Positions 26,773 to 34,770 of a stretch of DNA of 41,153 nt are shown piece after piece. The notes beneath the pieces were generated by a model. It saw only the letters and a program-made list of their open reading frames with translations. It was not told where the DNA came from and searched no databases. Each line of letters opens with the position of its first letter. Within the stretch, counting starts at the first letter, position 1. Made by a program: the position numbers and the translations under genes. Source of the stretch: Bacteroidales bacterium (GTDB lineage Bacteria; Bacteroidota; Bacteroidia; Bacteroidales; JAADGE01); contig JAKISF010000003.1 of NCBI GenBank assembly GCA_021648725.1, positions 129,116 through 170,268 of the forward strand, given 5' to 3'.

Positions 26773-27783
26773 TTATTTCCTTCCCGACAAACTCTTCGGA
26801 ATTCTTCCCATCTTTATACTTTCCGAACGAAGTCGCCTTCCTACAATTTTTTCAACCGTATTGCCGATTTCTAAAATCTTATCAATATCTATTCCTGTTT
26901 CAATGCCCATTTCATCCATCATTACAAGCATATCTTCACCTGCAACCAACCCTACGGCATTTGGGTCTTTATAATAATACTTCCCGGTTCCCGAAACAGG
27001 AACACCGCTTACAAAGTTTGCCGGTTGCCCGCCGATGCCTCCCAGTGTTGATTCATATCTTGTAATTCCTGCTTGCAAAGCGACTAAAACATTAGCTAAG
27101 CCCCAACCTCTTGTTGTGTGAAAATGAGCAAGATGCAGAGATGTATCCGGCAAAGCGTCCAAAAGCATTGAGTAGTATTTGTAAACTCTGTCCGGAGATG
27201 CTGAGCCGTCATGATCGGCATGTTCTATATCATCGGCTCCTATATCTAACCACCTTTTTGTAAAATCAACTGCATCTTTCATTTTTGTAGGTCCTTCAAT
27301 GGGACATCCCCATATTGTGCTTACCGTTCCGTTAACTTTAATACCGGCATCGTGTGCTTTTTTGATATACTCTTCACTCATTTTCCAATAATCATCATGA
27401 GAAAGCCCGGAGTTTTTAAATTGATGCGATTCACTTGTTGAAACCATAAGTAGAATTCTGTCCGGTCCCCACCCTTCTTTTTTTGCTTGAATTGCTCGCT
27501 CAATTGCTCGCTCCCTGATAGTTACGACCGTTATTTCAACATCATCTAACTTATCCTTTAACTTTTTACTGTTCCTGATAGCTTTCATCAACTCATCTGC
27601 ATCTTTAAATTGGGGCATCCCCTTTGGGTTTCCGAAATTTGTAACTTCTATTTTTTTGTACCCGGCTAAAATCAATTGTTCTGAAAGCCAAAGCTTTGCT
27701 TCTGTCGGAATAAATTTCTCTTCGTGCTGAAAACCGTCTCTTACGGTAATATCGCCCAAATCTACTTTTTTAGGATATTGCAT
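26773..27783 (-). CDS. HMG-CoA lyase-like DRE-TIM metallolyase, active-site cysteine absent
   Basis: A 336-residue member of the HMG-CoA lyase/isopropylmalate synthase superfamily. The DRE-TIM start reads DITVRDGFQHEEKFIP, and the metal-binding HxH is in LHLAHFHTTRGWGLANVL. The loop that in HMG-CoA lyase reads GLGGCPYA is here ESTLGGIGGQPANF, with Gln where the catalytic cysteine would be. HMG-CoA cleavage is therefore uncertain, and another acyl-CoA or 2-oxo-acid aldol reaction is possible. Pipelines often call this group hydroxymethylglutaryl-CoA lyase or pyruvate carboxyltransferase. It is first in a unit with malQ and the DUF389 gene. A -7-like TATATTTG lies at 27828-27835 on the minus strand. 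Confidence 0.75.
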   Translation of the reverse strand: MQYPKKVDLGDITVRDGFQHEEKFIPTEAKLWLSEQLILAGYKKIEVTNFGNPKGMPQFKDADELMKAIRNSKKLKDKLDDVEITVVTIRERAIERAIQAKKEGWGPDRILLMVSTSESHQFKNSGLSHDDYWKMSEEYIKKAHDAGIKVNGTVSTIWGCPIEGPTKMKDAVDFTKRWLDIGADDIEHADHDGSASPDRVYKYYSMLLDALPDTSLHLAHFHTTRGWGLANVLVALQAGITRYESTLGGIGGQPANFVSGVPVSGTGKYYYKDPNAVGLVAGEDMLVMMDEMGIETGIDIDKILEIGNTVEKIVGRRLRSESIKMGRIPKSLSGRK

Positions 27784-27911
27784 ATTTTTGATATTTTTGT
27801 TTAAATTTACATTTTAAAATCGGCAAACAAATATAGTAAACTTTATACAAATAACTTTACCGAATATTTAATGCCGTAATAATCACGGACTTTAGTTAAT
27901 AACAAAATAAG

Positions 27912-28739
27912 ATGTTGTCGGATATTAATTTAAATAAAACAGAAATAAAGCACATTTTAAAAGAAGTTAAGTGTATTTCCGGTTTTGATTTTTCGGAATA
28001 TGCACATAGTTTTATTAAAAGGATAACTGAACAGTTTATGATTTCAAATAATATTTTTTCTGATGTTGACTTGATATATCGAATTAATAAATCTGAAGGT
28101 TTTGTCGGACAATTTCTTGAAGCGGTATTCGTTCCTCAAACAGAATTGTTCAGAGATGCCGAAATGTGGAATTTTCTTCAAGAAAAAATAATACCCAAAT
28201 TAGTTTCTAAAAAAGAGTTTAAAATTCATTTACCGTATTCCAAAGGTGGTGAGGAGTTATATTCTTTACTGTATATTCTTAATAAATTTGACTCTTCAAA
28301 TATAAAAATAAATGTAACTGCAGTTACTGATAAACACTTGAAAGTTATCAAAAAAGGGGAATTTAGTCCAAAACAAACCAAATCCTCAGTAAAAAACATT
28401 GAACTTCTTAAATCAGCAGTTGATTCTGACGAAATATTTACAGAAACAAATAATAAATTTAGTGTGAAGCATAATTTCATAGGCGAAATTACTTTTGAAA
28501 CTTGCGAGTTTTTTAAAGGTCGGTATATTTCAGAATTTGATTTAATATTATTCCGTAATTCAATGATATATTTTAATTCTGCATTAAAAGAAAAATCAAT
28601 AAAAACGATTATAAGAAGTTTGAAAAAAGGAGCATATCTGATAATAGGAGAAAAAGAAACAACAGGGGCAGAGTCAAGCAAAAAGCTAAAAAGAGTTGAT
28701 AAAAATGTAAGTATTTATAAAAAGAAATCTTTTGCATAG
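27912..28739 (+). CDS. cheR: CheR-type protein-glutamate methyltransferase
   Basis: A 275-residue CheR. The N-terminal helical part (1-70) is followed by the FxxxTxxFR block, here EAVFVPQTELFRDAEMW. The SAM-binding loop keeps GEELYSLLYIL although the usual preceding cysteine is missing (LPYSKGGEELYS). The third landmark is LILFRNSMIYFNS, matching RNxxIYF, followed by LKKGAYLIIGEKE. It should methylate glutamates on a receptor or signalling protein. It is the first of five closely spaced genes with cheB, a membrane GAF protein, nadC and lpdA. No chemoreceptor, cheA, cheW or cheY is in the window, so a chemotaxis role is unproven. Confidence 0.88.
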   Translation: MLSDINLNKTEIKHILKEVKCISGFDFSEYAHSFIKRITEQFMISNNIFSDVDLIYRINKSEGFVGQFLEAVFVPQTELFRDAEMWNFLQEKIIPKLVSKKEFKIHLPYSKGGEELYSLLYILNKFDSSNIKINVTAVTDKHLKVIKKGEFSPKQTKSSVKNIELLKSAVDSDEIFTETNNKFSVKHNFIGEITFETCEFFKGRYISEFDLILFRNSMIYFNSALKEKSIKTIIRSLKKGAYLIIGEKETTGAESSKKLKRVDKNVSIYKKKSFA

Positions 28740-28741
28740 CA

Positions 28742-29308
28742 ATGGCTAAAATCAAATACATAGTAATAGGCGGTTCTGCCGGAAGCTTTAAGGTTGTAAC
28801 GGAAATAATTGATGCAATACCAAAGAACTTTCCGTTTACTGTAATTTTAGCTCTACATAGATTAAAGCATATCAAAAACGGTTTTGTAGAGGCATTTGCT
28901 CCAAAATCAGAGCTGCCGGTTATTGAACCTAATGATAAAGACCCTATTTCAGAAAAGAAAATTTATATTGCCCCTGCAAATTATCATCTTTACATTGAAC
29001 CCGACAAAACATTTGCCCTTTCTGTTGAAGAATCTGTAAATCATTCTCGCCCCTCAATTGATTTAACCCTAAGTTCTGCAGGACATTCTTTAAAAGATAA
29101 AGTTATAGGAATTATGCTTTCGGGAGCAAATAAAGACGGAGCTGTCGGGCTCAAACACATTAAAGAAAACGGAGGAATAACAATTGTTCAATGCCCGGAA
29201 GATTCCATGGTAAGAACAATGCCTGACGCTGCAATAAAAGAAGCAAATCCTGAAAAAATATTAACTTCGCAGCAAATTATTGAATATATAGTAAACCTAA
29301 AAAAATAA
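28742..29308 (+). CDS. cheB: CheB-type methylesterase without receiver domain
   Basis: A 188-residue CheB methylesterase/glutamine deamidase domain. The catalytic serine is in IGGSAGSFKVV, the histidine in ILALHRLKH and the aspartate region in MLSGANKDGAVGLKHIKENGG. There is no N-terminal receiver domain, so activity is not controlled by direct phosphorylation as in E. coli CheB. It starts 2 bases after cheR and 5 bases before the GAF-protein gene. The pair could set the methylation state of an unlinked receptor or a hybrid kinase. Confidence 0.9.
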   Translation: MAKIKYIVIGGSAGSFKVVTEIIDAIPKNFPFTVILALHRLKHIKNGFVEAFAPKSELPVIEPNDKDPISEKKIYIAPANYHLYIEPDKTFALSVEESVNHSRPSIDLTLSSAGHSLKDKVIGIMLSGANKDGAVGLKHIKENGGITIVQCPEDSMVRTMPDAAIKEANPEKILTSQQIIEYIVNLKK

Positions 29309-29313
29309 TACTG

Positions 29314-30048
29314 ATGCAAAAATTTTCCGCAAGAAAAATATTATCAGCAATCCTGCTTATTCTAATTCTTGTTTTTGCTTATTTGCTCTTTAAAAAAATA
29401 AACCCGGAAGATTCAAACTTTCAAGATATCATATTTTTAGGGGGCATATTCTTTTCCGGCTTATTACTTTTTATGTTAGTTCTGACAAAAGCAACAAGGA
29501 TTAATAAAGGAATAAATGATAATTCCGAAAAAAAAGAAACAAATATTTCTAAAAATATTGAACAAAAAGAACAACTGCAGAGAGAGCAAATGGAAAACCA
29601 CACATTAGCAATTATTTCAGATATACAAAAACAAAATAACATTAATGAATTGGCAGAATCTCTTTTAATAAAATTTGCTAAGCAATTTTCTGTTGTACAA
29701 GGGGTTGTATATGTCAGACAAAAAGACGATAAAACATTTAAAACAGTTGCAACTTATGCACTTTACGGAGAAACAGATAATTTTGTTGAAGGAATTGGAA
29801 TAAACGGTCAGGTTGCAATAAATAAAAAACTAAAGCTGATTAAAGAAATCCCGGAAAATTATATTACTGTTATTTCCGGTCTCGGAAGCAGCTCACCAAG
29901 CAATTTATTAATACTCCCTTTTGTAAATAAGAACAAAACGGTTGCATTAATTGAACTTGCTGCATTCGATGAATTTCCGGAAATAATTAATGAAATTTAT
30001 AACGAAATAAATGATTCAATTGCAGAAAAATTTGATTCTCTAAATTAA
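29314..30048 (+). CDS. Membrane-anchored GAF-domain protein
   Basis: A 244-residue protein with two transmembrane helices (about 10-27 and 41-61), a charged linker likely to form a coiled coil (about 65-95, EQKEQLQREQMENHTLAII) and a C-terminal GAF-like domain (about 100-240) with VQGVVYVRQKDDKTFKTVATYA and NLLILPFVNKNKTVALIELA. No kinase, phosphatase, methyl-accepting or cyclase domain is attached. Its place directly after cheR-cheB (5-base gap) suggests a signal-sensing partner of that pair. It could instead be part of a larger unlinked two-component system. The GAF assignment is by pattern and ligand unknown. Confidence 0.75.
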   Translation: MQKFSARKILSAILLILILVFAYLLFKKINPEDSNFQDIIFLGGIFFSGLLLFMLVLTKATRINKGINDNSEKKETNISKNIEQKEQLQREQMENHTLAIISDIQKQNNINELAESLLIKFAKQFSVVQGVVYVRQKDDKTFKTVATYALYGETDNFVEGIGINGQVAINKKLKLIKEIPENYITVISGLGSSSPSNLLILPFVNKNKTVALIELAAFDEFPEIINEIYNEINDSIAEKFDSLN

Positions 30049-30053
30049 TTAAA

Positions 30054-30893
30054 ATGAACACGTTTATAAACCAATTGATAGATCTAGCAATTGCTGAAGA
30101 TATCGGCGACGGAGACCACACTTCTTTATCCTGTATTCCAAAAGATGCACAAGGACAGGTACAACTTCTCGTGAAGGAAGCAGGGATTTTAGCAGGTGTT
30201 GAGATTACAAAAAAAATAATTAAAAAAATTGACTCTGATCTTAAAATGGAAATCTTTCTAAAAGACGGAACAAAAATAAAACCCGGAGATATTGCATTTA
30301 AAATTTCCGGAAAAGTAATGTCTATACTTCAAGCAGAAAGACTGTTACTGAACTTTATGCAACGAATGAGCGGGATTGCAACGCAAACAGCAGTTTATGC
30401 AGATTTAATAAAAGATTTACCGACAAAAGTCTTGGATACAAGAAAAACGACCCCGGGACTTCGGCATATCGAAAAAATTGCCGTAGAAATCGGAGGAGGA
30501 ACAAATCACCGAATGGGACTTTATGATATGATAATGTTAAAAGACAACCATATTGACTTTGCAGGAGGAATAAAATCGGCAATTAATAAAGCAAATGAGT
30601 ATTTGAAAACAAAAAATAAAGATATAAAAATAGAAGTAGAAGTCAGAAATTTTAAAGAATTGCAACAAGTTCCGGACACAGGAAATGTACACAGAATAAT
30701 GCTGGATAATTTTACCGTTGAAGACACAAAAAAAGCGGTGAAAATGATTGGCGGAAAATACGAAACAGAATCCTCCGGAGGTATAACATTAAAAACACTG
30801 CGAGCTTATGCCGAATGCGGTGTTGACTTTATATCGGTCGGAGCATTAACACATCAAATAAAAAGTTTAGATTTAAGTTTAAAAGCAATTTAA
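30054..30893 (+). CDS. nadC: Nicotinate-nucleotide diphosphorylase (quinolinate phosphoribosyltransferase)
   Basis: A 279-residue NadC that makes nicotinate mononucleotide from quinolinate and PRPP in NAD synthesis. Landmarks are EDIGDGDHTSLS at the start, AERLLLNFMQRMSGIAT, VLDTRKTTPGLRHIEKIAVE, GGGTNHRMGLYDMIMLKDNH, IEVEVRNFKEL, and the closing ESSGGITLKTLRAYAECGVD. These include the Arg, Lys and His residues of the quinolinate pocket. It begins 5 bases after the GAF-protein stop and ends 7 bases before lpdA. nadA and nadB are not in the window. Confidence 0.96.
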   Translation: MNTFINQLIDLAIAEDIGDGDHTSLSCIPKDAQGQVQLLVKEAGILAGVEITKKIIKKIDSDLKMEIFLKDGTKIKPGDIAFKISGKVMSILQAERLLLNFMQRMSGIATQTAVYADLIKDLPTKVLDTRKTTPGLRHIEKIAVEIGGGTNHRMGLYDMIMLKDNHIDFAGGIKSAINKANEYLKTKNKDIKIEVEVRNFKELQQVPDTGNVHRIMLDNFTVEDTKKAVKMIGGKYETESSGGITLKTLRAYAECGVDFISVGALTHQIKSLDLSLKAI

Positions 30894-30900
30894 CTGAAAA

Positions 30901-32289
30901 ATGGATTACGACGTAATAATAATCGGCAGCGGTCCCGGCGGATATGTTGCTGCAATAAGAGCATCACAGCTCGGGTTTAAAACAGCAGTTGTCGAACGAA
31001 CTGAACTCGGAGGCATTTGTCTTAACTGGGGCTGTATTCCTACAAAATCACTTTTAAAAAGTGCACAAGTATATGAATATGCAAAACATGCTGAAAATTT
31101 CGGTATTGAAATTACGGATGTCAAACCGAACTTCAATAAAATAATTGAAAGAAGCAGAAAAGTTTCTGCACAAATGAATAAGGGCGTTGAGTATTTATTC
31201 AAAAAAAACAAGATTACTCTTATTCAGGGTTTCGGAAAACTTGCAGGAAATAAAACAATAGAAGTTACGAATAACAACGAAAAAACAGAAAATTATACGG
31301 CAACACACATTATTCTGGCAACCGGCTCGCGTTCTCGAGAACTTCCGAACTTAAAACAAGACGGAAAATATATAATCGGGTATCGAGAGGCTTTAACTTT
31401 AAACAAACAACCCGAAAGCATGATAGTTGTCGGCTCAGGAGCAATAGGAACAGAGCTTGCATATTTTTATAATGCAATAGGAACACAGGTTACATTAGTT
31501 GAATATATGCCTAATATTGTTCCTCTCGAAGACAAAGATGTATCGGCTCAATTAGGACGTTCTTTAAAGAAAGCAAAAATTAAAGTAATGGTTAAATCCT
31601 CTGTCGATAAAGTTGAAATAAAAAATGGCAAATGTGTTGCAACAATTAATTCCAAAGGAAAGGAAATACAACTTGAATCGGATATTGTACTTTCGGCTGT
31701 AGGCATTATTCCCAATATTGAAAATATAGGAATTGAGGAAACCGGCATTGAACTTGAAAACGGAAAAATAAAAGTTGATAATTTTTACAGAACAAACATT
31801 GACGGTATATATGCAATAGGCGACATAGTACACGGACCTGCACTTGCCCATGTTGCTTCTGCCGAAGGCATAACTTGTGTAGAAAGTATTGCCGGCAAAA
31901 ACTCGGAAGCTGTTGACTATGAAAACATTCCCGGAGCTGTTTACACAACACCCGAAGTTGCATCCGTGGGTTTAACCGAAGATGATGCTGCAAAAAAAGG
32001 TTATGAATTAAAAATTGGGAAGTTCCCTTTCAGAGCATCAGGCAAAGCTGCATCAGCAGGAAATCAAGACGGATTTATTAAGCTTATCTTTGATGCAAAA
32101 ACAGATTTGCTTCTCGGAGCTCATATGGTTGGGTTAAATGTTACCGAAATGATAGCTGAAATTGTTGTTGCAAAAAAGTTGGGAGTAAAAGCACATGATA
32201 TTATAAAATCAATTCATCCGCATCCCACAATGTCGGAGGCTATTATGGAGGCTGCTGCTGCTGCGTATGATGAAGCTATACACATATAA
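30901..32289 (+). CDS. lpdA: Dihydrolipoyl dehydrogenase
   Basis: A 462-residue FAD-dependent E3 that reoxidises dihydrolipoamide with NAD. The FAD site is IIIGSGPGGYVAAIRA (6-21), the redox disulfide is GGICLNWGCIPTKS with Cys40 and Cys45, the NAD site is MIVVGSGAIGTELAYFY, and the second FAD motif is IYAIGDIVHGPALAH. The His-Glu catalytic pair is in HPHPTMSEAIMEA near the C terminus. It ends the cheR-to-lpdA unit and converges with the PnuC gene. No E1 or E2 subunit gene is adjacent, so which 2-oxoacid complex or glycine-cleavage system it serves is open. Confidence 0.96.
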   Translation: MDYDVIIIGSGPGGYVAAIRASQLGFKTAVVERTELGGICLNWGCIPTKSLLKSAQVYEYAKHAENFGIEITDVKPNFNKIIERSRKVSAQMNKGVEYLFKKNKITLIQGFGKLAGNKTIEVTNNNEKTENYTATHIILATGSRSRELPNLKQDGKYIIGYREALTLNKQPESMIVVGSGAIGTELAYFYNAIGTQVTLVEYMPNIVPLEDKDVSAQLGRSLKKAKIKVMVKSSVDKVEIKNGKCVATINSKGKEIQLESDIVLSAVGIIPNIENIGIEETGIELENGKIKVDNFYRTNIDGIYAIGDIVHGPALAHVASAEGITCVESIAGKNSEAVDYENIPGAVYTTPEVASVGLTEDDAAKKGYELKIGKFPFRASGKAASAGNQDGFIKLIFDAKTDLLLGAHMVGLNVTEMIAEIVVAKKLGVKAHDIIKSIHPHPTMSEAIMEAAAAAYDEAIHI

Positions 32290-32329
32290 TCTTAATAATC
32301 GCTCATTTCATTTAAACTAAGCATTTACT

Positions 32330-33031
32330 TTAGGTTGCTGTCTTTTTATATTTTCCGGACCACTCTTTATAACCGTAAATTGCCAACACTAAAAATATTA
32401 CATATTGGATTCCTGTAAAGCCGTATCCTTTAACAAAATACAAGGGAATAGAAACTATATTTACTGCAATCCAAAATATCCAGTTTTCAAGTTTTTTGTT
32501 TGCCATTAGCCACATTGCAGCAAAAGCTGCTCCTGTCGTAAAAGTATCTAAAAAAGGTGTCGCTTTTCTGAATTCCGCTAAACTGCCGGATGTAATTTTT
32601 GAAAAAGCATAATTAATAGTTTCTCCAAAACTTAAATCATTAGGTATAACATTATAATATCTGTAAACTGCAATCACAAAAAAAGACGTAAACATAAAAA
32701 TACCGAATGCTTTAAGCTTATCTTTTTTATCAGATTTTGAAACGGATATATGATTATTTTTACCGTCAACTATTTTGCTCCACATATACCATCCGTAAAT
32801 GCTCATTAAGGTATAATAAATATTAATAATTAAATCACCGTACAGGCTCCATTGAAATAAAAGGAACACATATAAACCCGTGCTTATGATACCCGAAGGA
32901 AAAACGAGAATGTTTTCTTTTTTTGCAAAAAGCACACTTATTACTCCGAATAACGCAGCAATAAATTCTAATGAAATATTAAGTGTTGTCGAATTATTAT
33001 ACGGTTCGGTAAAAAAATCAATTAAGCTCAT
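32330..33031 (-). CDS. pnuC: PnuC-family vitamin transporter (nicotinamide riboside or thiamine)
   Basis: A 233-residue PnuC-type carrier with about seven hydrophobic segments, including FIAALFGVISVLFAKKENIL, SIYGWYMWSKIV (family WxxW-type motif) and a closing IQYVIFLVLAIYGYKEW. PnuC homologues move nicotinamide riboside; in Bacteroidota a related group (PnuT) moves thiamine. The neighbour 6 bases upstream is a YkoF-like thiamine/HMP-binding protein, which points to thiamine. The nearby nadC is in another transcript and says little. No TPP riboswitch is visible in the 74 bases before the pair. Confidence 0.85.
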   Translation of the reverse strand: MSLIDFFTEPYNNSTTLNISLEFIAALFGVISVLFAKKENILVFPSGIISTGLYVFLLFQWSLYGDLIINIYYTLMSIYGWYMWSKIVDGKNNHISVSKSDKKDKLKAFGIFMFTSFFVIAVYRYYNVIPNDLSFGETINYAFSKITSGSLAEFRKATPFLDTFTTGAAFAAMWLMANKKLENWIFWIAVNIVSIPLYFVKGYGFTGIQYVIFLVLAIYGYKEWSGKYKKTAT

Positions 33032-33037
33032 ATCTGC

Positions 33038-33280
33038 TTATTGTAAATCAGAGTTTACCATTTTCAGTATAAATACAGAAGACGGTATTTTAAAACTTTT
33101 TTTAATCTCCTTTGTTAAAATATTCATTACATCGTCATATTTACCAAAAACTTGCGTGCTCATTCCGTTTCGTGAAATTTCAAGCTCTTCGTAATTTTGT
33201 AACCGGTGTATAAAGTCTAAAATGGGTGCTTTAAATTCAACTTTTAAAGGATAATAACTTATATCAACTGAAATATTCAT
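33038..33280 (-). CDS. YkoF-like thiamine/hydroxymethylpyrimidine-binding protein
   Basis: An 80-residue single-domain protein resembling the YkoF/MTH1187 thiamine-binding fold: an initial strand MNISVDISYYPL, a helix EFKAPILDFIHRLQ, then the strand-turn NGMSTQVFGKYDDVMNILTK and a C-terminal strand SSVFILKMVNSDLQ. It has no signal peptide, so it is cytoplasmic. It is first in a two-gene minus-strand unit with the PnuC-family carrier. Its small size fits one half of B. subtilis YkoF. I recognise the family by pattern only; an alternative is a general DUF77-type protein. Confidence 0.65.
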   Translation of the reverse strand: MNISVDISYYPLKVEFKAPILDFIHRLQNYEELEISRNGMSTQVFGKYDDVMNILTKEIKKSFKIPSSVFILKMVNSDLQ

Positions 33281-33354
33281 AAAATTAAATTATAATTAAG
33301 TTTCAAAAGTAATAACAAAGTAATACTTTTATAATTCTAAAATAAAAACAAATT

Positions 33355-34725
33355 ATGACAGTTCAAAATATTATTGCCGCTCAAAAAGTTTTTTTCTTAT
33401 CAGGGCAAACAAAACCCGTAAAATTCAGAATAAAAAAATTAAAAAAATTAAAAACTGCTCTTCAGGAAAATGAAAAATATTTATATGAAGCAATTTATAA
33501 AGATTTCGGCAAATCTGAATTTGAAACTTATGCTACAGAACTTTCCTTAGTATATTCAGAAATTAATTTGTCAATAAAAAAAGTTTCTAAATGGGCAAAG
33601 CGGAAAAAACAAAAAACAAATTTGGCAAACTTGCCGGGTAAAAGTTATATTATTCCTGAGCCGCTCGGAACTTGCTTGGTTATAGGTGCTTGGAATTATC
33701 CTTATCAGCTTTCTTTAGTACCGCTCGTAGCAGCAATTGCGGCCGGAAATACCGTGATTCTGAAGCCAAGTGAGTTGTCGAAAAATTCTTCTTCAATTAT
33801 GGCAAAAATACTTAACCGAGTTTTTATTCCGGAAATTATATATGTTATTGAAGGCGGAGTTAAAGAAACAACAGAACTTTTGGAACTGAAATTTGATAAA
33901 ATATTTTTTACGGGAAGTGTTCCTGTCGGGGAAATAATATACCGGAAAGCAGCAAAAAAACTAATCCCGGTTACACTTGAACTCGGTGGTAAAAGTCCGA
34001 CATTTGTTTTAAACGATGCAAATATTAAAATGACGGCAAAGCGTATAATTTGGGGGAAATTTTTAAATGCCGGACAAACCTGTGTAGCAACAGATTATGT
34101 TTTGGTTGACAAAAAAGTTGAAGAAAATCTTTTGGAAGAATTAAAAAAGCAAATTAATATTCAATTTCCTTCTTTTGAAAAACTTCCTGAAAATTATGTT
34201 CAAATTATAAATGACAAAAATTTTGAACGCTTATTAAATTTAATTGATAAAAAGAAAGTTTTTATCGGCGGAACTTTTGATAGAGAAAAACGCATTATTC
34301 ATCCTACGGTTTTGCATAATATTACATTTGAAGATAATGTTATGAATGATGAAATATTCGGACCCGTATTGCCCGTTATTTCATTTGAAGATTTAGAAAA
34401 AACCATTCAAGAAGTTCAAAAAAGACCAAAACCTTTGGCATTATACATCTTCTCAAAAAACAAGAAGATTGTAAAAAACATTCAAGATGAAATTTCGTTC
34501 GGCGGCGGTGCCGTAAACGAAACAGTTATGCATCTTACAAACCACCGATTACCTTTCGGAGGAACAGGTTCAAGCGGTTTCGGAAATTATCACGGATATG
34601 CAGGATTTCAAACTTTTTCTCATTTTAAAAGTATTTTAAAAAAGCCGTTTTGGTTTGAACCTCCGATAAAATATGCTCCTTATACAAAAAAGAAATTAAA
34701 ATTGATGAAAAGACTAATGAAATAA
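33355..34725 (+). CDS. NAD(P)-dependent aldehyde dehydrogenase
   Basis: A 456-residue class-3-type aldehyde dehydrogenase. Landmarks are PLGTCLVIGAWNYPYQLSLV, ILKPSELSKNSSSIM for cofactor binding, VTLELGGKSPTFV with the general-base Glu, and NAGQTCVATDYVLV with the catalytic Cys243. EIFGPVLPVISFED and HLTNHRLPFGGTGSSGFGNY complete the pattern. It ends in a basic stretch (PYTKKKLKLMKRLMK) that could rest on the membrane, as in fatty-aldehyde members. It is followed after 45 bases by the acyltransferase gene in the same direction. Substrate is probably a medium or long-chain aldehyde, which is inference. Confidence 0.93.
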   Translation: MTVQNIIAAQKVFFLSGQTKPVKFRIKKLKKLKTALQENEKYLYEAIYKDFGKSEFETYATELSLVYSEINLSIKKVSKWAKRKKQKTNLANLPGKSYIIPEPLGTCLVIGAWNYPYQLSLVPLVAAIAAGNTVILKPSELSKNSSSIMAKILNRVFIPEIIYVIEGGVKETTELLELKFDKIFFTGSVPVGEIIYRKAAKKLIPVTLELGGKSPTFVLNDANIKMTAKRIIWGKFLNAGQTCVATDYVLVDKKVEENLLEELKKQINIQFPSFEKLPENYVQIINDKNFERLLNLIDKKKVFIGGTFDREKRIIHPTVLHNITFEDNVMNDEIFGPVLPVISFEDLEKTIQEVQKRPKPLALYIFSKNKKIVKNIQDEISFGGGAVNETVMHLTNHRLPFGGTGSSGFGNYHGYAGFQTFSHFKSILKKPFWFEPPIKYAPYTKKKLKLMKRLMK

Positions 34726-34734
34726 TATTGTTTA

Positions 34735-34742
34735 TATATTTG
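34735..34742 (+). promoter_or_regulatory. -7 element before the acyltransferase gene
   Basis: TATATTTG is a perfect TAnnTTTG match, 28 bases before the TTG start at 34771. No -33 TTTG lies at the expected distance. Confidence 0.3.
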
Positions 34743-34770
34743 CATCTTAATCAATAAATTAATTAAGATT

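Noticed and set aside
31564-31993. Overlapping minus-strand open frames across lpdA
   Set aside because: They are antisense to conserved dihydrolipoyl dehydrogenase sequence and show only mirror-image composition.
33281-33354. TPP riboswitch before the YkoF-like/PnuC pair
   Set aside because: The region is 74 AT-rich bases without a CTGAGA-type core or room for the full fold.
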